Source: Halodesulfurarchaeum sp042216995 (GTDB lineage Archaea > Halobacteriota > Halobacteria > Halobacteriales > Halobacteriaceae). From it: DNA of 6,715 bases. The notes under the pieces are model-generated. The model made no database searches, was not told the DNA's origin, and worked only from the letters and a program-made list of their open reading frames with translations. Both the position numbers and the translations under genes were made by a program. This document shows positions 6,211-6,715 of this stretch, piece after piece (the first letter of the stretch is position 1; each line of letters starts with the position of its first letter). The stretch is from the NCBI GenBank assembly GCA_042216995.1, contig JBDGTI010000030.1, forward strand, positions 1 to 6,715, in the 5' to 3' direction.

Positions 6211-6711
6211 ATGAGTTCCGACCGACTGGCGACGTTCGAGGGATCGGTTCCCGGGCCGGTGCACAGAACGGCAGCCGACGGTTTCGAGGCGACTCTCCTA
6301 GACGTGATCGAACCCCCGACCGTCGGCGTCCCGCTCCCGTTCGATGGCGTGTCGCTCGAGGCGATGTCCGTGGAAACCAATCCCGGTCCAGCCGCGATCG
6401 AGCGGGCTCAGACCGGCGTGACGCCCGCGAACTTCGCCGTCGCGGACTACGGGAGCGTCTCGCTCGCGGCCGACGGTACGCCACTGGAGGTGGTCAGCCT
6501 CTACACCTCACGCCACGTCGCCGTCGTCGCAGCCTCGGACGTCGAGGAGGGGATGGTCGGGGGGTACGACCGGCTCGCCGACGAGGTCGCGACCGGCCGC
6601 GATACGCAGGTGTTCTCGACGGGACCCAGTTCGACGGCCGACATGGGAGGCCTGATTCAGGGGGTACACGGACCCAGCGACACGCACGTCCTCGTGCTGG
6701 AGGATCGATGA
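6211..6711 (+). CDS. LUD-domain protein (LutC/YkgG family)
   Basis: A 166-residue acidic protein of the LUD (LutC/YkgG, formerly DUF162) family. Diagnostic stretches are GVTPANFAVADYGSVSLA (about 69-86) and STGPSSTADMGGLIQG followed by VHGPSDTHVLVLED (about 136-165), which match the family's SxTADI...GxHGPxxxHVxxLD pattern at the C-terminus. In bacteria LutC works with LutA and LutB in oxidation of L-lactate to pyruvate, but many archaeal LUD proteins are uncharacterised, so a lactate role is inference. Length fits stand-alone LUD proteins. The frame is open upstream to 6058, but the AT-rich promoter lies inside that extension, so ATG 6211 is preferred. The stop overlaps a possible next start (ATGA at 6708), with a GGAGGA motif at 6699-6704, suggesting this is the first gene of an operon whose partner lies outside the window. 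Confidence 0.85.
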   Translation: MSSDRLATFEGSVPGPVHRTAADGFEATLLDVIEPPTVGVPLPFDGVSLEAMSVETNPGPAAIERAQTGVTPANFAVADYGSVSLAADGTPLEVVSLYTSRHVAVVAASDVEEGMVGGYDRLADEVATGRDTQVFSTGPSSTADMGGLIQGVHGPSDTHVLVLEDR

Positions 6712-6715
6712 GCTC
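6699..6715 (+). other. Possible ribosome-binding site and start codon of a following gene
   Basis: GGAGGA (6699-6704) is followed three bases later by ATG (6708-6710), which overlaps the LUD stop TGA as ATGA. This is the same coupling style as E1 alpha/E1 beta in this window. Only eight bases of the putative gene are visible, so its existence and identity cannot be judged. A LutB-like iron-sulfur protein would be a natural partner, but that is a guess from context. Confidence 0.3.

Overview
The window looks like haloarchaeal DNA (class Halobacteria). It is GC-rich, its predicted proteins are strongly acidic (Asp/Glu-rich, Lys-poor), translation couplings are short overlaps with Shine-Dalgarno-like motifs inside operons, and first genes lie very close to TATA-like boxes as expected for leaderless transcripts. 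It comes from a draft assembly: a run of exactly 100 N sits at 3643-3742.

Minus strand, right to left. A dihydrolipoamide dehydrogenase (E3) gene occupies 5196-3772 and is interrupted by one in-frame TAG at 4800-4798. An intergenic region with the assembly gap follows. Then comes a tightly overlapping operon: E1 alpha (3396-2266), E1 beta (2269-1259) and the E2 lipoyl acyltransferase (1269 to beyond base 1, so its C-terminus is missing). Together these four genes would encode a complete 2-oxoacid dehydrogenase complex (2-oxo acid + CoA + NAD+ to acyl-CoA + CO2 + NADH). E1 decarboxylates the substrate with thiamine diphosphate, E2 carries and transfers the acyl group on its lipoyl lysine, and E3 reoxidises the lipoyl arm with FAD and NAD+. 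The substrate cannot be read from the sequence. E1 alpha resembles the branched-chain type at its N-terminus but has a diverged active-site loop.

Plus strand, right end. A metallo-beta-lactamase-fold hydrolase of the N-acyl homoserine lactonase type (5301-6095) is transcribed divergently from E3 across a 104-bp region. It is followed by a LUD-domain (LutC/YkgG-like) protein (6211-6711) with its own AT-rich promoter. The last bases may hold the start codon of a further gene overlapping the LUD stop.

The main points for a second look concern E3 and its surroundings. The TAG replaces what is expected to be a Glu codon while the reading frame and length stay normal. In the same gene the second glycine of the NAD-binding GxGxxG motif is Asp. 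The 100-N gap is flanked by a perfect 55-bp duplication, which looks like an unmerged contig overlap rather than missing sequence. I see no RNA gene, insertion sequence, CRISPR array or clearly new biological system.
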